DNA of 64,000 nt, from assembly GCA_029255685.2 (NCBI GenBank), contig CM055319.2:17449247-17513246 (forward strand), given 5' to 3'. Under the pieces are notes generated by a model that did no database searches, was not told the origin of the DNA, and saw only the letters and a program-made list of their open reading frames with translations. Position 1 is the first letter of the stretch. Every line of letters starts with the position of its first letter. Positions 33,717 through 45,230 of this stretch are shown here, piece after piece. This stretch comes from Silene conica. Lineage: Eukaryota > Streptophyta > Magnoliopsida > Caryophyllales > Caryophyllaceae. Both the position numbers and the translations under genes were made by a program.

Positions 33717-36700
33717 ATGGCTGGTGAAGACCCAATGCCAATTGCCAAGCTAGCACGTGAATCCTGGCTAAAAGCCTTCATGGACTCCATGAATCAGTCC
33801 ACTAGACTGAGGAATGATGGGTCTAACTTCTCTGACTGGGAGGCAGCACTACGGAATGCTGCCATTGCTGACGGAAAGCTCATGTTCTTAACTGAGCCCA
33901 TTCCGCCACACCCAGGAACTGGAGCTAGAGCCAACGAAATTCGCGCTCATAGCGATTTCGTTATGGAAGCGGGTGCGATAAAGAACGTACTCATCTATGC
34001 AATGGAATCCAATTTGCAAAGACGCTTCATAACCCATGGTGCAAACAAGATTTTCACCACGCTCACTAACGAATTCTCCAAGGCTCCGAGAATCGTTTCT
34101 TATGAGCATACCTGTCGCTTCTTTGAGGCGAAACTCCAGAAGGGCCAAGCTGTTAGCCCACATATTCTCAACATGATTGAGAATATCAAGAAACTGGAGT
34201 CCCTAAACTGCAAGATCAGTGAGAACATCATCGTTGATCGCATGCTTCATTCGCTTCATGATGGGTTCGCCCTCTTTAGGGCCAACTACTACATGAACGA
34301 CATGAAGAAGACTCCCCATGAGCTCCACTCCCTTCTCGTACAGACTGAGAAGGATCTAAAGTTGAGTGGGAGTCTAAAGCAGGATGTTCTCATAATCTCA
34401 AGTAAGGGAAAAGGTAAAGGGAAGGCTAAAGCTCAGGGCGACCTAGCGGTAGGTAGGCCCAGGTTCAAGAAACCAGGATTTGCTAAGAGTGGGCCTGGTG
34501 AGTCGAGTAACTCACAAGGCAAGACAAAGAGCAAGGATACAAGCATGGAATGTCACCATTGCCACAAGACTGGGCATTGGAGGCGCTCATGCCCCGTGTA
34601 TCGCGAGGACATTAAAGCAGGCCGTGTTACTCCTGTTGGTATGTCTTCTTCTTCTTTTATTCACATGATTGAGATTAACCACGCAAGTTGCGGAACTTGG
34701 GTACTTGATACTGGTTGTGGTTCTCATCTATGTAATCATGTGCAGGGCCTCCGAAACCAAGAACCCCTAATCAAGGGTGAGGTGGACCTGCGTGTCGGGA
34801 ATGGAGCACGTGTGGCTGCAGTCTCAAAGGGAACATATGTAATCCAGCTTCCAAGTGGATTCGAGTTATTTTTGTATAACTGTTATTATGTTCCTAGTTT
34901 ATCCAAAAACATTATTTCAGTTTCTGCACTTGACAAACTCGGATTTTCATTTGTAATAGAGAATAATAGCTGTATTTTCTCTTTGCACAATATGATTTAT
35001 GGCAAGGCAGTTTCCATGAATGGAATTTATGTTTTAGATCAAACTACCGAGATATTACATGTGAATAATAAAAGAATAAAGGTAGGTGACAAAGATCAAA
35101 CTTACCTATGGCATTGTCGTATGGGACACATAAATGAGAAACGCGTTAAACAGCTCATACAGAATGGAGCTATTTCGCCCTTTGATTTCGAATCATATGG
35201 CACGTGTGAATCATGTCTCATCGGCAAAATGACTCGTATTTCCTTCAAAGGTGTTGGAATGCGCGCTGCCGACCTATTAGGACTCATACATACGGACGTA
35301 TGTGGCCCTATGTCGATCAACGCACGAGATGGCTATAGGTATTTCATCACTTTCACGGATGATTTGAGTAGATATGGCTATGTCTACTTAATGAAGCACA
35401 AAAGTGAATCCTTTGACAAGTTCAAAGAATACCAGAATCGGGTACAGAACCAGCTGGGTAGAAAGATTAAAGCACTACGCTCGGATCGTGGTGGTGAGTA
35501 TCTTTCACGCGAGTTTGATCAACACCTAAAAGACTGTGGGATCGTACTACAGTTGACTCCACCTGGAACACCACAATTAAATGGTGTGTCCGAACAGAGA
35601 AATCGAACTCTACTTGATATGGTTCGATCCATGATGAGTCACACCGTTGTGCCTGATTCATTGTGGGGCTATGCTCTTTTGTCAGCCGCTCTAATACTTA
35701 ACCGAAGTCCGTCTAAAGCTGTTGACAAGACTCCATTCGAGTTATGGAAGGGAACGGTCCCCAACTTGTCCTTTATTCGGGTTTGGGGCTGCGAGGCTTA
35801 TGTCAAATGGAGACACGAGGATAAGCTCGGCCCGCGATCGGTCAAGACATACTTTATAGGCTATCCAAAGGGAACGTTTGGTCATTACTTCTACTCGCCT
35901 ACCGAACAACGTGTTTTTGTTGCGGCTAGTGCGACGTTCTTAGAGAAAGAATTTCTCGAGAACAAGTCGAGTAATAGAACCTTCGAGTTATCGGAGGTTC
36001 AAGAACCAACTACCGAGCAACCATTGGAGGAAACAGTACCTTCAACCGAGGCTGCGGTAGATGTCCCTGAGGAACCTAGGAGGTCAGGAAGAGTCTCTAT
36101 TCCACCGGACAGATACATTGGTATGGTCGAGGAACACGATACAGATGACGTCTTACTCCTAGAGGGTAATGAACCCACAACCTATAAAGGTGCCATGACC
36201 AGTTCTGACTCAAAGCTATGGCTAGAAGCCATGCAATCCGAGATGGACTCCATGTATGAGAACAACGTGTGGGATCTTGTGGACCTACCTGCAAAGGTAC
36301 GTCCCCTTCAATGCAAATGGCTTTACAAGATAAAGCATGCCGTGGAAGGACAACAAGATATCCATAAGGCTAGACTAGTTGCTAAAGGTTTCACCCAAGT
36401 GCCAGGCTTGCACTACGATGAGATCTTTGCGCCCGTAGTCATGCTACGTTCCATTCGGATAATCTTAGCGATCGCCGCATTTCATGACTATGAAATATGG
36501 CAAATGGACGTCAAAACCGCCTTCTTAAACGGTTATTTGGAGGAAGAGTTGTACATGGTACAACCCGAGGGTTTTATCGATCCAGCACATCCTAAGAAAG
36601 TTTGCAAGCTTAAGCGTTCCATCTATGGACTTAAGCAAGCATCGCGGAGTTGGAGTCATCGCTTCGACCAAGTGATAAAAGAGAATGGGTTCATTCGATC

Positions 36701-37544
36701 AGTCGAGGAACCATGTCTCTATATCAAGTCGAGTGGGAGCAAGATTGTATTCCTAGTACTGTATGTCGACGACATACTCTTGATTGGGAATGACATACCT
36801 CTCTTATCTTCGGTTAAAGCATGGTTGAAAAACCATTTCCAGATGAAAGATCTGGGAGAGGCACAAAGAATTTCGGGCATCCGTATCTACAGGGATAGAT
36901 CACGACGGATGTTGTCTCTCAGTCAGGAATCTTATATAGAGAAGATTCTGGAGAGATTCAGCATGACGAACTCCAAGAAGGGGTTCCTTCCTATGACTCC
37001 TGGGCTTCACTTGAGCAAGACTCAAGAAGCTAAGTCAGTGGAAGAGAAAGAGCGCATGAGTCGGATTCCTTATGCTTCGGCAATAGGATCGATCATGTAT
37101 GCCATGATATGCACACGTCCTGACGTTGCATATGCATTGAGTATGACAAGTCGATTCCAAGCTCATCCAGGTGAACAACACTGGATGGCCGTGAAAAACA
37201 TTCTTAAGTACCTACGGAGGACTAAAGATTGGGGATTGACTTTTGGAGGCGACTCGACGCTCTGCGCCACGGGTTACGCAGATGCTAGCTTCCAAACGGA
37301 TCAAGATGACTCGAAATCTCAGTCTGGATTCGTTTTTACTCTTAATGGCGCTGCTGTCAGCTGGAAAAGTTCTAAACAGAGTGTTACAGCAGATTCTACG
37401 ACTGAGTCCGCGTCAAAGAAGATATTCATTGATAAGATCGCTACGGATGACAACATAGCTGATCCTCTCACTAAAGCATTACCACGTGATAAGCATGAAG
37501 GGCACATTCATTCCATGGGAATCGGATGTGTTCCTAAGTTGTAG
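33717..37544 (+). CDS. Angela Gag-Pol polyprotein with RNase H deletion (1275 aa)
   Basis: This is a single ORF. The Gag core (1-230) and knuckle CHHCHKTGHWRRSC (about 279-292) come first. Protease is WVLDTGCGSHLCN (about 327), then the GAG-pre-integrase motif LWHCRMGHIN. Integrase has HTDVCGP, RSDRGGEY and NGVSEQRNR. RT has [18 protein letters not shown] and LYVDDILLIG (about 1014). RNase H begins YADASFQTDQDDSKSQSGFVF and reaches TADSTTES (about 1229), then jumps to KKIFIDKI...NIADPLTKAL. Compared with the family about 55-60 residues are missing, including the stretch with the third catalytic Asp (the CDN motif). The deletion keeps frame. A donor-like G|GTATGT at 34638/34639 may yield a Gag-only message. 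Confidence 0.93.
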   Translation: MAGEDPMPIAKLARESWLKAFMDSMNQSTRLRNDGSNFSDWEAALRNAAIADGKLMFLTEPIPPHPGTGARANEIRAHSDFVMEAGAIKNVLIYAMESNLQRRFITHGANKIFTTLTNEFSKAPRIVSYEHTCRFFEAKLQKGQAVSPHILNMIENIKKLESLNCKISENIIVDRMLHSLHDGFALFRANYYMNDMKKTPHELHSLLVQTEKDLKLSGSLKQDVLIISSKGKGKGKAKAQGDLAVGRPRFKKPGFAKSGPGESSNSQGKTKSKDTSMECHHCHKTGHWRRSCPVYREDIKAGRVTPVGMSSSSFIHMIEINHASCGTWVLDTGCGSHLCNHVQGLRNQEPLIKGEVDLRVGNGARVAAVSKGTYVIQLPSGFELFLYNCYYVPSLSKNIISVSALDKLGFSFVIENNSCIFSLHNMIYGKAVSMNGIYVLDQTTEILHVNNKRIKVGDKDQTYLWHCRMGHINEKRVKQLIQNGAISPFDFESYGTCESCLIGKMTRISFKGVGMRAADLLGLIHTDVCGPMSINARDGYRYFITFTDDLSRYGYVYLMKHKSESFDKFKEYQNRVQNQLGRKIKALRSDRGGEYLSREFDQHLKDCGIVLQLTPPGTPQLNGVSEQRNRTLLDMVRSMMSHTVVPDSLWGYALLSAALILNRSPSKAVDKTPFELWKGTVPNLSFIRVWGCEAYVKWRHEDKLGPRSVKTYFIGYPKGTFGHYFYSPTEQRVFVAASATFLEKEFLENKSSNRTFELSEVQEPTTEQPLEETVPSTEAAVDVPEEPRRSGRVSIPPDRYIGMVEEHDTDDVLLLEGNEPTTYKGAMTSSDSKLWLEAMQSEMDSMYENNVWDLVDLPAKVRPLQCKWLYKIKHAVEGQQDIHKARLVAKGFTQVPGLHYDEIFAPVVMLRSIRIILAIAAFHDYEIWQMDVKTAFLNGYLEEELYMVQPEGFIDPAHPKKVCKLKRSIYGLKQASRSWSHRFDQVIKENGFIRSVEEPCLYIKSSGSKIVFLVLYVDDILLIGNDIPLLSSVKAWLKNHFQMKDLGEAQRISGIRIYRDRSRRMLSLSQESYIEKILERFSMTNSKKGFLPMTPGLHLSKTQEAKSVEEKERMSRIPYASAIGSIMYAMICTRPDVAYALSMTSRFQAHPGEQHWMAVKNILKYLRRTKDWGLTFGGDSTLCATGYADASFQTDQDDSKSQSGFVFTLNGAAVSWKSSKQSVTADSTTESASKKIFIDKIATDDNIADPLTKALPRDKHEGHIHSMGIGCVPKL

Positions 37545-38332
37545 TACTCTTTTATGAATTCATGTAATAATTCATTTTCTCGTGTACTCTATTCAACCTT
37601 ATTGTTATGATATAAAATGTTTTGTTTCTCATGTGGAATTGTACGTCAATTTTGAACACCACAAAGTGAACTAATTAACATTACATCGTTTTGGTCCTTG
37701 ATTACCCACTTGAGCTGATAACTCAGGTAATCATTTTGTGACGTTGGTTGATGGTGGGTTCAACGAGCCATAAGTCACGTGGATGACTGACCAATCACAA
37801 AGGCGAGTTATACGGATATCTCGTAGGACACCCCGTGACAACGTTATGGAGTCCTAAATGTTTTATAACATTGGGTGCCAGGTCGTGGATAGGACCTCCA
37901 TAGTGTTCCTTAGAGTCGAGTCTTTTGACTTTCAACTGTTTCTTGAGATTAAGACAGATTTTGGGTAACTTTGGTTTCTTTCCCACGGTCACCGTAACAG
38001 GGGCCAAGAGGATTTTTTCTGGGTTATTTCATGCTGGGCGATATCGGCAGGATTCAAGTTGAGGGAAATATCCAAACCCTTATCAGGATTTTATCATTTC
38101 TCAGGGCCACTCGAGGAGTAGTAACTGAAATGCATGGCCATGCTCGAATACAGATTCGTTTTATCAGTTAAGTTACTCTCTAGTCGGGGAAACCACTCTT
38201 GATACAGATCGCTTGTGAGATACGACCTTTGCGAATGCGGATTTGCAAATTGTCTTACATTGAGTGGGAGAAATTTTAAAAGGATATGAGATTCGGTTAT
38301 CGCACCTACACTTGTACGGACAAGTGGGAGTT
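37545..38332 (+). other. Angela 3' non-coding region and PPT
   Basis: No gene is present. Blocks shared with the gag-only Copia include TCTCAGGGCCACTCGAGGAG (about 38098) and CATTGAGTGGGAGA (about 38257). A hairpin ACTTGT-ACGG-ACAAGT (38310-38325) overlaps the start of the PPT AAGTGGGAGTT (38322-38332). Confidence 0.75.
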
Positions 38333-39406
38333 TGTTGGAGATTGTGTCCTCCACATGTAGTGTGATAACGTCATTGAACATACCCTTGTACGGACAAGTG
38401 GGAGATTGTTGGGGCTGGTGTCCTTGACAATTAAGTACAATGACTTATTAAATCTCTTTAAGGATCACAAGGGCATACTTTTGTATTATTACCAGTTGAT
38501 CCACGTTTATCAATAACGGTTGGCTTGCTAGATAAGTTTGACGTTATTGTCATACGGATGGCGGTGGTCAACTGGTCCCTATACGTCACACCTATAGGAC
38601 ACGTTTGAGAGATGTGAAGGTATGAAAATACAGTCACATTTTGCCGGATATGACTAAACGGTTAGTCAGAGGTATTGACTATTAAATTAGTCAATAAGAT
38701 GTTGAGATTATTATTTAATACGGATTAAATAATTTTAGCTAATACGGATTACATGTTTAATTCGTAAATTAAATATAAACAGTTATATATTTAATTAAAT
38801 ATTGTATTCGCGAATTAATATAAACAGTTATGTTAATTTAGGTAATTATACAATATCGTATTTTATCAGACCATTATTAATATATCGACTATATTAATAA
38901 CTGATAACATGTTACGATTTATAAATTAAACCCGGCGAATAAATAATAGCTAATTGGGTCGAATCACGCATTGGGATAAGGTAAGAGTGGAAAGCCCACT
39001 CCTACCCAAACCCTATTTCGGCCGGCCATGTAGTCTATATAAGGAGGAGGACTCTCCTTATGTAGACTACTCTTGGTGCACTGTTAAATTATTCTCAAAA
39101 GAAAATTAGGGTTTCGAGACATTCTTTTCTCAAATACCTCAGATCTCACATCTAAAACTCAATAGCTCTCCCTATATTGCAAGGCAATTGGAGAGGATTT
39201 CTAGCACACGCGGCCACGTCTCAAACTAAGTCTTGGGTGCAAGTTATAGGAGGGAATTTGCATTAATTCCTGTTCTTAGGCCTTTTGCGCGAGGACTAAA
39301 GGTTGTACTTCTTTTCTCCTGTTTTTAATCTTATGACGATATTCACAATTGCATATTTCATTATAATCCTGTAATTTTGGGGTGAATACGCGTTTTATTC
39401 CCCACA
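38333..39406 (+). repeat. 3' LTR of the Angela element
   Basis: 1074 bp, including the 74-bp extension (second start at 38407) and the TATA hairpin (39030-39070). It is followed by TTAAG. Confidence 0.93.
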
Positions 39407-39411
39407 TTAAG

Positions 39412-40309
39412 AAACCTGTCCTTCAAAATCCGGTTTCCTATATTTAGTGTCCAATTAATTAATTATAATTTAATAACTAAGAAACCTGTGTTCGAGAATC
39501 TGGTATCCTATATTTAGTTTTCAATATATTTAATAAGTAACTAATAATAATAAATTAATGTTAAATAATTCCTTAATTAACACCCATATATTAAATTATT
39601 TCCACCGCGGCGCCAGCGAGCTATCGAGTTAATGTATTATACTAAGCTACTAATTACATATTATAATAATTCCTTATAATTATTTAATACTCAAATACAT
39701 ATATACCTCTGCTTTCTTCATTAAATAATACGTAGTAATTAATAACTATAAAACCCCGGCCTACCATCTTCAACCTTAATTTCGTACGTCTGTGCTGCAA
39801 ATTCTTCGCGCTAAACACTTTACGACTGCTCGTTTAACTGCTTTCCATTCTTCAAGGTCACGGTTGTATCTGCTGATTGCTTTCAATTCAATAGGAATCG
39901 CAACTAATCGCCTCTACTTGCTCTAGGTTTGTGTTCCTGCTCGAATCTCATAATTAATCGCCTCTGCTTTCCATAATTGCAATAAATGAATTGGGTTTCG
40001 TATATTTTTTTTGTTACTGTTTGATTGAAATTGCTTTAAGTTTATTTTTTGTTACTGTTTGATTGAAATTAAATTTATTTTTTGTTACTGTTTGATTGAC
40101 ATTAAGTTTATTTTATCAAATATGGAGAATTGAGTTTGGTAGGTAGTATTGAATTTGTTGAAATTTAGTTTCATAAACAAAAGAAAAAAGCTTGTACTAG
40201 CGACTGATCGACAGTATAAAATTCGGGTGTACTAATTGCATTGTTGTATCTTAGTTTGATTTTTTTCCGTGTATGGTAAATTGTGTGCGCTGTGTATGTG
40301 TACGTAGAT
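39412..40309 (+). promoter_or_regulatory. CACTA subterminal and 5' region
   Basis: This holds the second subterminal repeat (about 39478-39525), a TATA-like ACTATAAAACC (about 39745), and three copies of a unit containing TTTGTTACTGTTTGATTGA (about 40005-40110), then the transposase start at 40310. It is probably the promoter and 5' untranslated region of the transposase gene. Confidence 0.5.
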
Positions 40310-41557
40310 ATGGACCGGAGATGGATTTCCACGTCAAAACCTGGTGACCCAAAATATATAGCCGAGGTAAAGGATTTTATCAATTTCGCAGTTGAGAATT
40401 CTAGAGGTCGTACTAGGTTACCCTGTCCTTGTTTTAAATGCCATAACTTTTTATATAAAAAAGTTGACGAAATACTTAATCAATTGAGCAAATCGGCTTT
40501 TGATAAAACATATACTGTTTGGATTTAGCATGGAGAAGATAAATATAAAAGTATTACAGATGATTTACATGAGAATCCTACAAGTAATGAGCGTGATAGG
40601 ATTGAGGATATGTTACGGGAAGTTTAAGATAAATTTGATGAAAATCCGGCTACGTTTGAAACATTATTAAGTGATTCAGAGAAGCCCTTGTACACAGGTT
40701 GCAAAAAATATACAAGATTGTCTAGTGTACTAAGATTATATAATCGGAAGGCAGTTCATGGTTTAAGTGCTACGGGTTTTACGGAATTACTTGAAGTAGT
40801 AAAAGACATGCTTCTCGATGATAATGTCCTTCCGAGTAGGACATATGAGGCAAAACAGATTTTGTGTTCAATGAGTTTGCCTTATGAGAAAATTCATGTT
40901 TGCCTGTGTATTATTTTGTAATGACTATGTTTTATTGAAAAACTGCCCTACTTGCAATGCTTCACGGTACAAGAAAGAAGAAGTTCCATCTAAGGTCTTG
41001 TGGTATTTTCCTATTATACCAAGATTTCATCGTCGTTTTTCGAATGTTAGTGATGCATAATTGTTATTATGAAATCATTTTGGTAGAATTAAGGATGATA
41101 AACTTAGACATCCAGCCGATTCACCACAGTGGAGGTATATTGATGCAGAATTTCCTGAGTTTGGTAAAGAAGTACGAAACTTACGCCTTGCACTATCCAC
41201 TGATGGTATGAATCCTTTTCGTTCCCTTAGTACAACCTATAGTACTTGGCCAGTAATTTTAGTTACCTACAACCTACCTCATTGGTTATGTATGAAACGG
41301 AAGTACATGATGCTCTATTTGTTAATTTCTGGTCCAAAACAACCAGGAAATGACTAGATGTATACTTGGCGCCTCTCATTGATGATTTGAAATATTTATG
41401 GGAAACTGGGGAACAAGTTTATGATGCTTATCGAAAAGACACATTTAACCTTAGAGCAATGTTATTTGGCACTCTCCAAGATTTTCCCGCATATGGTAAT
41501 TTATCTGGTTATACTGTTAAAGGAAAAGCACCTTGTCCTATATGTGAGGATGGTACC
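40310..41557 (+). pseudogene. TNP2-type CACTA transposase, N-terminal part, degenerate
   Basis: ATG 40310 opens the Transposase-associated domain (MDRRWISTSKPGDPKY, CPCFKCHN). In-frame stops follow at about 40526-40528 (TAG) and 40624-40626 (TAA), and the same frame resumes through DSEKPLYTGCKKYTRLSSVL and SLPYEKIHVC. A frameshift near 40920 moves to a frame with CPTCNASRYKKEE. More stops precede the TNP2 segment STDGMNPFRSL, PLIDDLKYLWETGEQVYD and GKAPCPICEDGT. The order matches TNP2. The Athila insertion cuts it at 41557, and the gene resumes at 58573. Confidence 0.85.
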
Positions 41558-43450
41558 TGATGCGTGCATTTTATAGACTTTTTAGGCCATATTAGCACGC
41601 ATTTCCATGCTTATTCTGTAGTATTTTGCTACAAATATCCCCCGAATAATCTACTTTGGTTTGTTTTGCTATTTTGCAGATATGAGCCGGAGAAGATCAT
41701 AATCAAGCCTAAAACATGTCCTTATGCATGAATTTAGGAGAAGAGTTGAGTTGGAGCTTGTTACTACCGTTTTGAGATGCGCATAGGAGCAATGAAAGTC
41801 TATCAAGCAAAGGGAGAACTTCAATTTGCTAGTGCCTACTTTGGAGAGCCATATCTCGAGGTGTACAAAAGATAATCAAGTGATTCCGATTGAAGATGAA
41901 AGCTTATCCTCTTAGATTTCCAACGCTAACAAGAACGCTTGATATGAGCTATTAACGAAGAAATGACAGCCATTTGAAGTTCAGTGCGCAGTGCAGGAAA
42001 TACACGTTGAGAAGTGCTCGATCGAGAGGTTCTTTTGCTCGATCGAGAGCTTTTGGTTCTTAAACTCCTCGATCGAGAGGTTTTTGTTCCTAATCTCCTC
42101 GATCGAGAGCTTTTGATAGCTATTCTTCTCGATCGAGAGCTTTTGATAACTATTCTTTTCGATCGAGAGCTTTTTCTTCTCGATCGAGAGCCTTGGTGCC
42201 TGACTGTTCATTTACCCGAGAGGTTTTGTCAGTTTTTCTTTTATGTCTTATATAAGAACTCGTTTGTGAGTTCTTTTAGGTCATCTATATTTCTTTTTTC
42301 AGAACTCTTCTTGTCAGCCGTCACAATATTTCTTACTCAATAATTTTAGTTCCTCTTCTTTTTATACTCAAGGATTGTTTTGTTACCGTTCTTACGCCGG
42401 ATTCTTTCGATTGTAATCTTTCTCTCTTAATCGTTATCTTACTATTTTTGCTACTGCTGTTAATTCGCATAATTTGTCGTGCTTCTTCTCTTTCGTAACT
42501 TCGTTCCGCGCGTTTCGTCCTCCGTTTTTATGCTTGTTTTCTCTTCCGTTTTCGTTCCTGTTTCTCTTTTGTTAGCCTGGATTTTGTCGCTATTTTCCCC
42601 TTCCCTTATCACCTATGCTCTATCTAATTTTATCACATAATTATTCTGCTTATACTCATTAGTTTGCATCGGTTTTCGTGCACTATTTCTCGCCCTTGTC
42701 TCCGTCTTATAGTCTCGAAAATCGTGCCCCTTTCTTGCTTGCTTACAGTTTTACAGCCCTTTTTCTATTATTATTTCATTATGTTTTTATCCAATATTTA
42801 CCATGTCAATTGTTAGCATAATTAGCGCATTTGTTATCGTTTATAATTACGTTTTGAGTAGCTAAATTGTTTATATGCCGGGAAGAGGGAAACTGTGTCT
42901 TAGACATGATAGGTTGTAGCCGGCTTGGGTAGTTTTGCGATAGGAATTATCGTTAAGCAATATAATTGTGTTTGGTTGAATGAGTATACGCAGGAGATCA
43001 TTCGTTTAGTTAAACCCCGACCTAGATCGGAAGATTGGAAGGGTAAGGCTTGCTTAATAATAATAATTAGTTTCTGTGAGGGCGGAAGTCAAGCAGAAAT
43101 GACCTTAGGGCGACTTAAGACCGGAAGGTATAGTCGGGTTAGAGACGTGACTGTAATAACCTAGCCCTTCCTACCAATAAACTGACCGACCTAGTTATAC
43201 CGATAGTGCTGACGACACAGTGACCCGAAATCCTAGCATATTTCTCTTTTCTGAATTTACTTTATTTCTTTCTCGTTTCTTTCCGTAGTTATTTAAAACA
43301 ATTTCAAACCCACGTTTTTATGACAATCAGACCGACCAATTTGAACAGATAATTAGCAACTTTGCCTCCCTGTGGAGATCGACCCTACTTACCGCTGACT
43401 TCTGTCAGTAGTATTAGGTTTTTATTTTTGGTACTGATACGACAGTATCA
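41558..43450 (+). repeat. 5' LTR of the Athila-like element
   Basis: It begins TGATGCGTGCATTTTATAG and ends GACAGTATCA. Seven CTCGATCGAG copies (one changed in its first base) lie at 42017-42188. The rest is T-rich and non-coding. Confidence 0.9.
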
Positions 43451-43454
43451 AATT

Positions 43455-43472
43455 TTCGCGCCATTGTCGGGG
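43455..43472 (+). other. Primer-binding site, tRNA-Asp type
   Basis: TCGCGCCATTGTCGGGGA resembles TGGCGCCGTTGCCGGGGA, the Athila/Tat primer site, with a few changes. Confidence 0.6.
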
Positions 43473-43883
43473 AGGTGACACTTTTTATCTGTTTAATTTT
43501 GTCTGTTTTTCGCCTCAAGGGAAGACTGAGTACCTTGAGACTGTTCTTATCTTTTTCTTTAGTTCTGTTTTGATAGGCCCATAGGTTTATTAGACAGGCT
43601 ACGGAGGGAATTTTCGAAGGGAAGGCTTGAGTACCTTCGATACCTTCGCCAAGATGACGTCCGTATCCCGACTGATCGCTCAGTTTGAAGCTCAAGTTGA
43701 AAAATCCATTGATTGGGAGAGAAGAAGTCTTGGGGTTGTGGTAATTACCACACTGCGCCACAACCGGTACCACAGTAAACCCCTCTACCTGGTGAAAACA
43801 ATGAGTTCGCTGAAATAGTTCAGATGATAAAGGAATTGACGCTAAGGGTGCAATCAAACTCCCACGCTATCCGTCTTTAGAAG

Positions 43884-45230
43884 TTGCAAGCCCAAGTTCA
43901 TAAATTAAGCAAAGGAATTGACCGTGGGGATGCTGATTTAGGAGCATCGAGGAATTTTTTTCTCGATCGAGTACCTGACAGTACTCGATCGACTGATTTG
44001 GAGGACGAACGTCTCGATCGAGTAAACAAAAATACTCGATCGAGAGGAATTGAGGATACAATCTTCGATCGAGAAGACGAAAACACTCGATCGACGACTT
44101 CTGATGACGAGGCTTTCTTCCAACTATTCTCTGATGCTCAACCGAGTAATTTTACTGCTCGATCAGTTCCTTACCCACAACAATTGCTGCCACACCGTGG
44201 ATTTTTGGACCGCTTACGAGCTCTCGATGTCATGGCTCACTACGATGAGATGATAACTCAGGTACCTCCTTATGCTAATTTTATTTCTCAAACTAATTGG
44301 TCTAGGAAGGATATTATTGAGTCGGTAATGAACATAGCCATAAGTGAAGAGAGTAGCATGCTTCTTCGGAAGGGAACCCACCCTAAAATATCTGACCCGT
44401 GTCAATTTGCTATTCCATGTTCTATAGGAACCCATTCGTTCGATAATGCTATATGTGACCTCGATTCTAGTGTCAACATCTTACCTTTACATCTAACAAT
44501 GCAATTAGGATTGACTAAGTTTGTACGCGCTAGAACGACCATCCAGTTGGCTGACTACTCTTATGTAAAGGTCAAAGGAGCTTTACATGTTGTACCTGTT
44601 AGGATCGGGAATATCTATATTCCCGCAAATTTGATCGTTCTTAACATACCCGAGGATCGCAACGTTCCCATTATTTTGGGAAGACCATTTTTGTGCACTG
44701 CTGGCGCAGTTGTTGATGTCGGGGTTGGGACACTTACCTTTCATGTCGGGGGAGAGGATTTAGTTTTTACTAAGTCCGATGACCCTAGGGAACCCATATC
44801 TATCGTACCTTGCGATAATTTCCCTCTTGTAGAGCCCATTGCCATTCCGTCTGAGCCACTTTATGAGTCACATATTTTTGCTGCTATTATAACACCTCCG
44901 CCCCATTCTGGGAGCAAAATGGAGGAATATCTCCTTGTTTCTATTTGTGCAGGTCTTGACGAGTTTAAAGACGTGGGACGTGTGATGGGTGCTCCTAGCG
45001 TGGAATATGGAACTACTTGGATACATGACCCAGGAGGAGGCGCTGATAATGTTATGTCATCAAGGAAGAGGATGCGCGCTCAGGTGGAAGTTTGGGAGCC
45101 GGGTGCTGAGAAGAACTCCCATTTTTCAGTTGTCAAGCTGTGGAGGCCGGATGTTGACTTGACAACAGCAGAAGCTACCACATTCAGTCAGAAGCCTTAT
45201 AGAGGGACCTTAATTTTTGGTGTGGGATGA
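43884..45230 (+). CDS. Athila protease-region ORF (448 aa), remnant of Gag-Pol
   Basis: The first 75 or so residues are low-complexity, because six CTCGATCGAG-type palindromes are translated as LDR(V)/STRS-like repeats. Residues about 105-300 match the Athila segment before and including retropepsin: MLLRKGTHPKISDPCQF, AICDLDSSVNILPLHL, IPVIILGRPFL-like NVPIILGRPFLCTAGAVVDV. The usual active-site triplet Asp-Leu-Gly reads Asp-Leu-Asp here, so activity is doubtful. Sequence upstream of 43884 in other frames looks like residual Gag. The ORF ends before RT. The ATG chosen is simply the first in frame. Confidence 0.8.
   Translation: MQAQVHKLSKGIDRGDADLGASRNFFLDRVPDSTRSTDLEDERLDRVNKNTRSRGIEDTIFDREDENTRSTTSDDEAFFQLFSDAQPSNFTARSVPYPQQLLPHRGFLDRLRALDVMAHYDEMITQVPPYANFISQTNWSRKDIIESVMNIAISEESSMLLRKGTHPKISDPCQFAIPCSIGTHSFDNAICDLDSSVNILPLHLTMQLGLTKFVRARTTIQLADYSYVKVKGALHVVPVRIGNIYIPANLIVLNIPEDRNVPIILGRPFLCTAGAVVDVGVGTLTFHVGGEDLVFTKSDDPREPISIVPCDNFPLVEPIAIPSEPLYESHIFAAIITPPPHSGSKMEEYLLVSICAGLDEFKDVGRVMGAPSVEYGTTWIHDPGGGADNVMSSRKRMRAQVEVWEPGAEKNSHFSVVKLWRPDVDLTTAEATTFSQKPYRGTLIFGVG

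Larger units (their letters stand above)
30898..39406 (+). mobile_element. Angela-type Copia element (8.5 kb)
   Basis: LTRs are 30898-31970 (1073 bp) and 38333-39406 (1074 bp). The only difference I noticed is one base near 38935. The target duplication TTAAG is at 30893-30897 and 39407-39411. It has PBS TGGTATCAGAGCC, a 1.7-kb leader, one long gag-pol ORF, and a PPT. The ORF lacks part of RNase H, so this copy probably depended on a helper. It is inserted in the subterminal region of the CACTA transposon. Confidence 0.95.

Noticed and set aside
42014-42343. 109-aa ORF with LDRE repeats (and 57130-57459)
   Set aside because: Translation of CTCGATCGAG repeats in the Athila LTR; no conserved domain.
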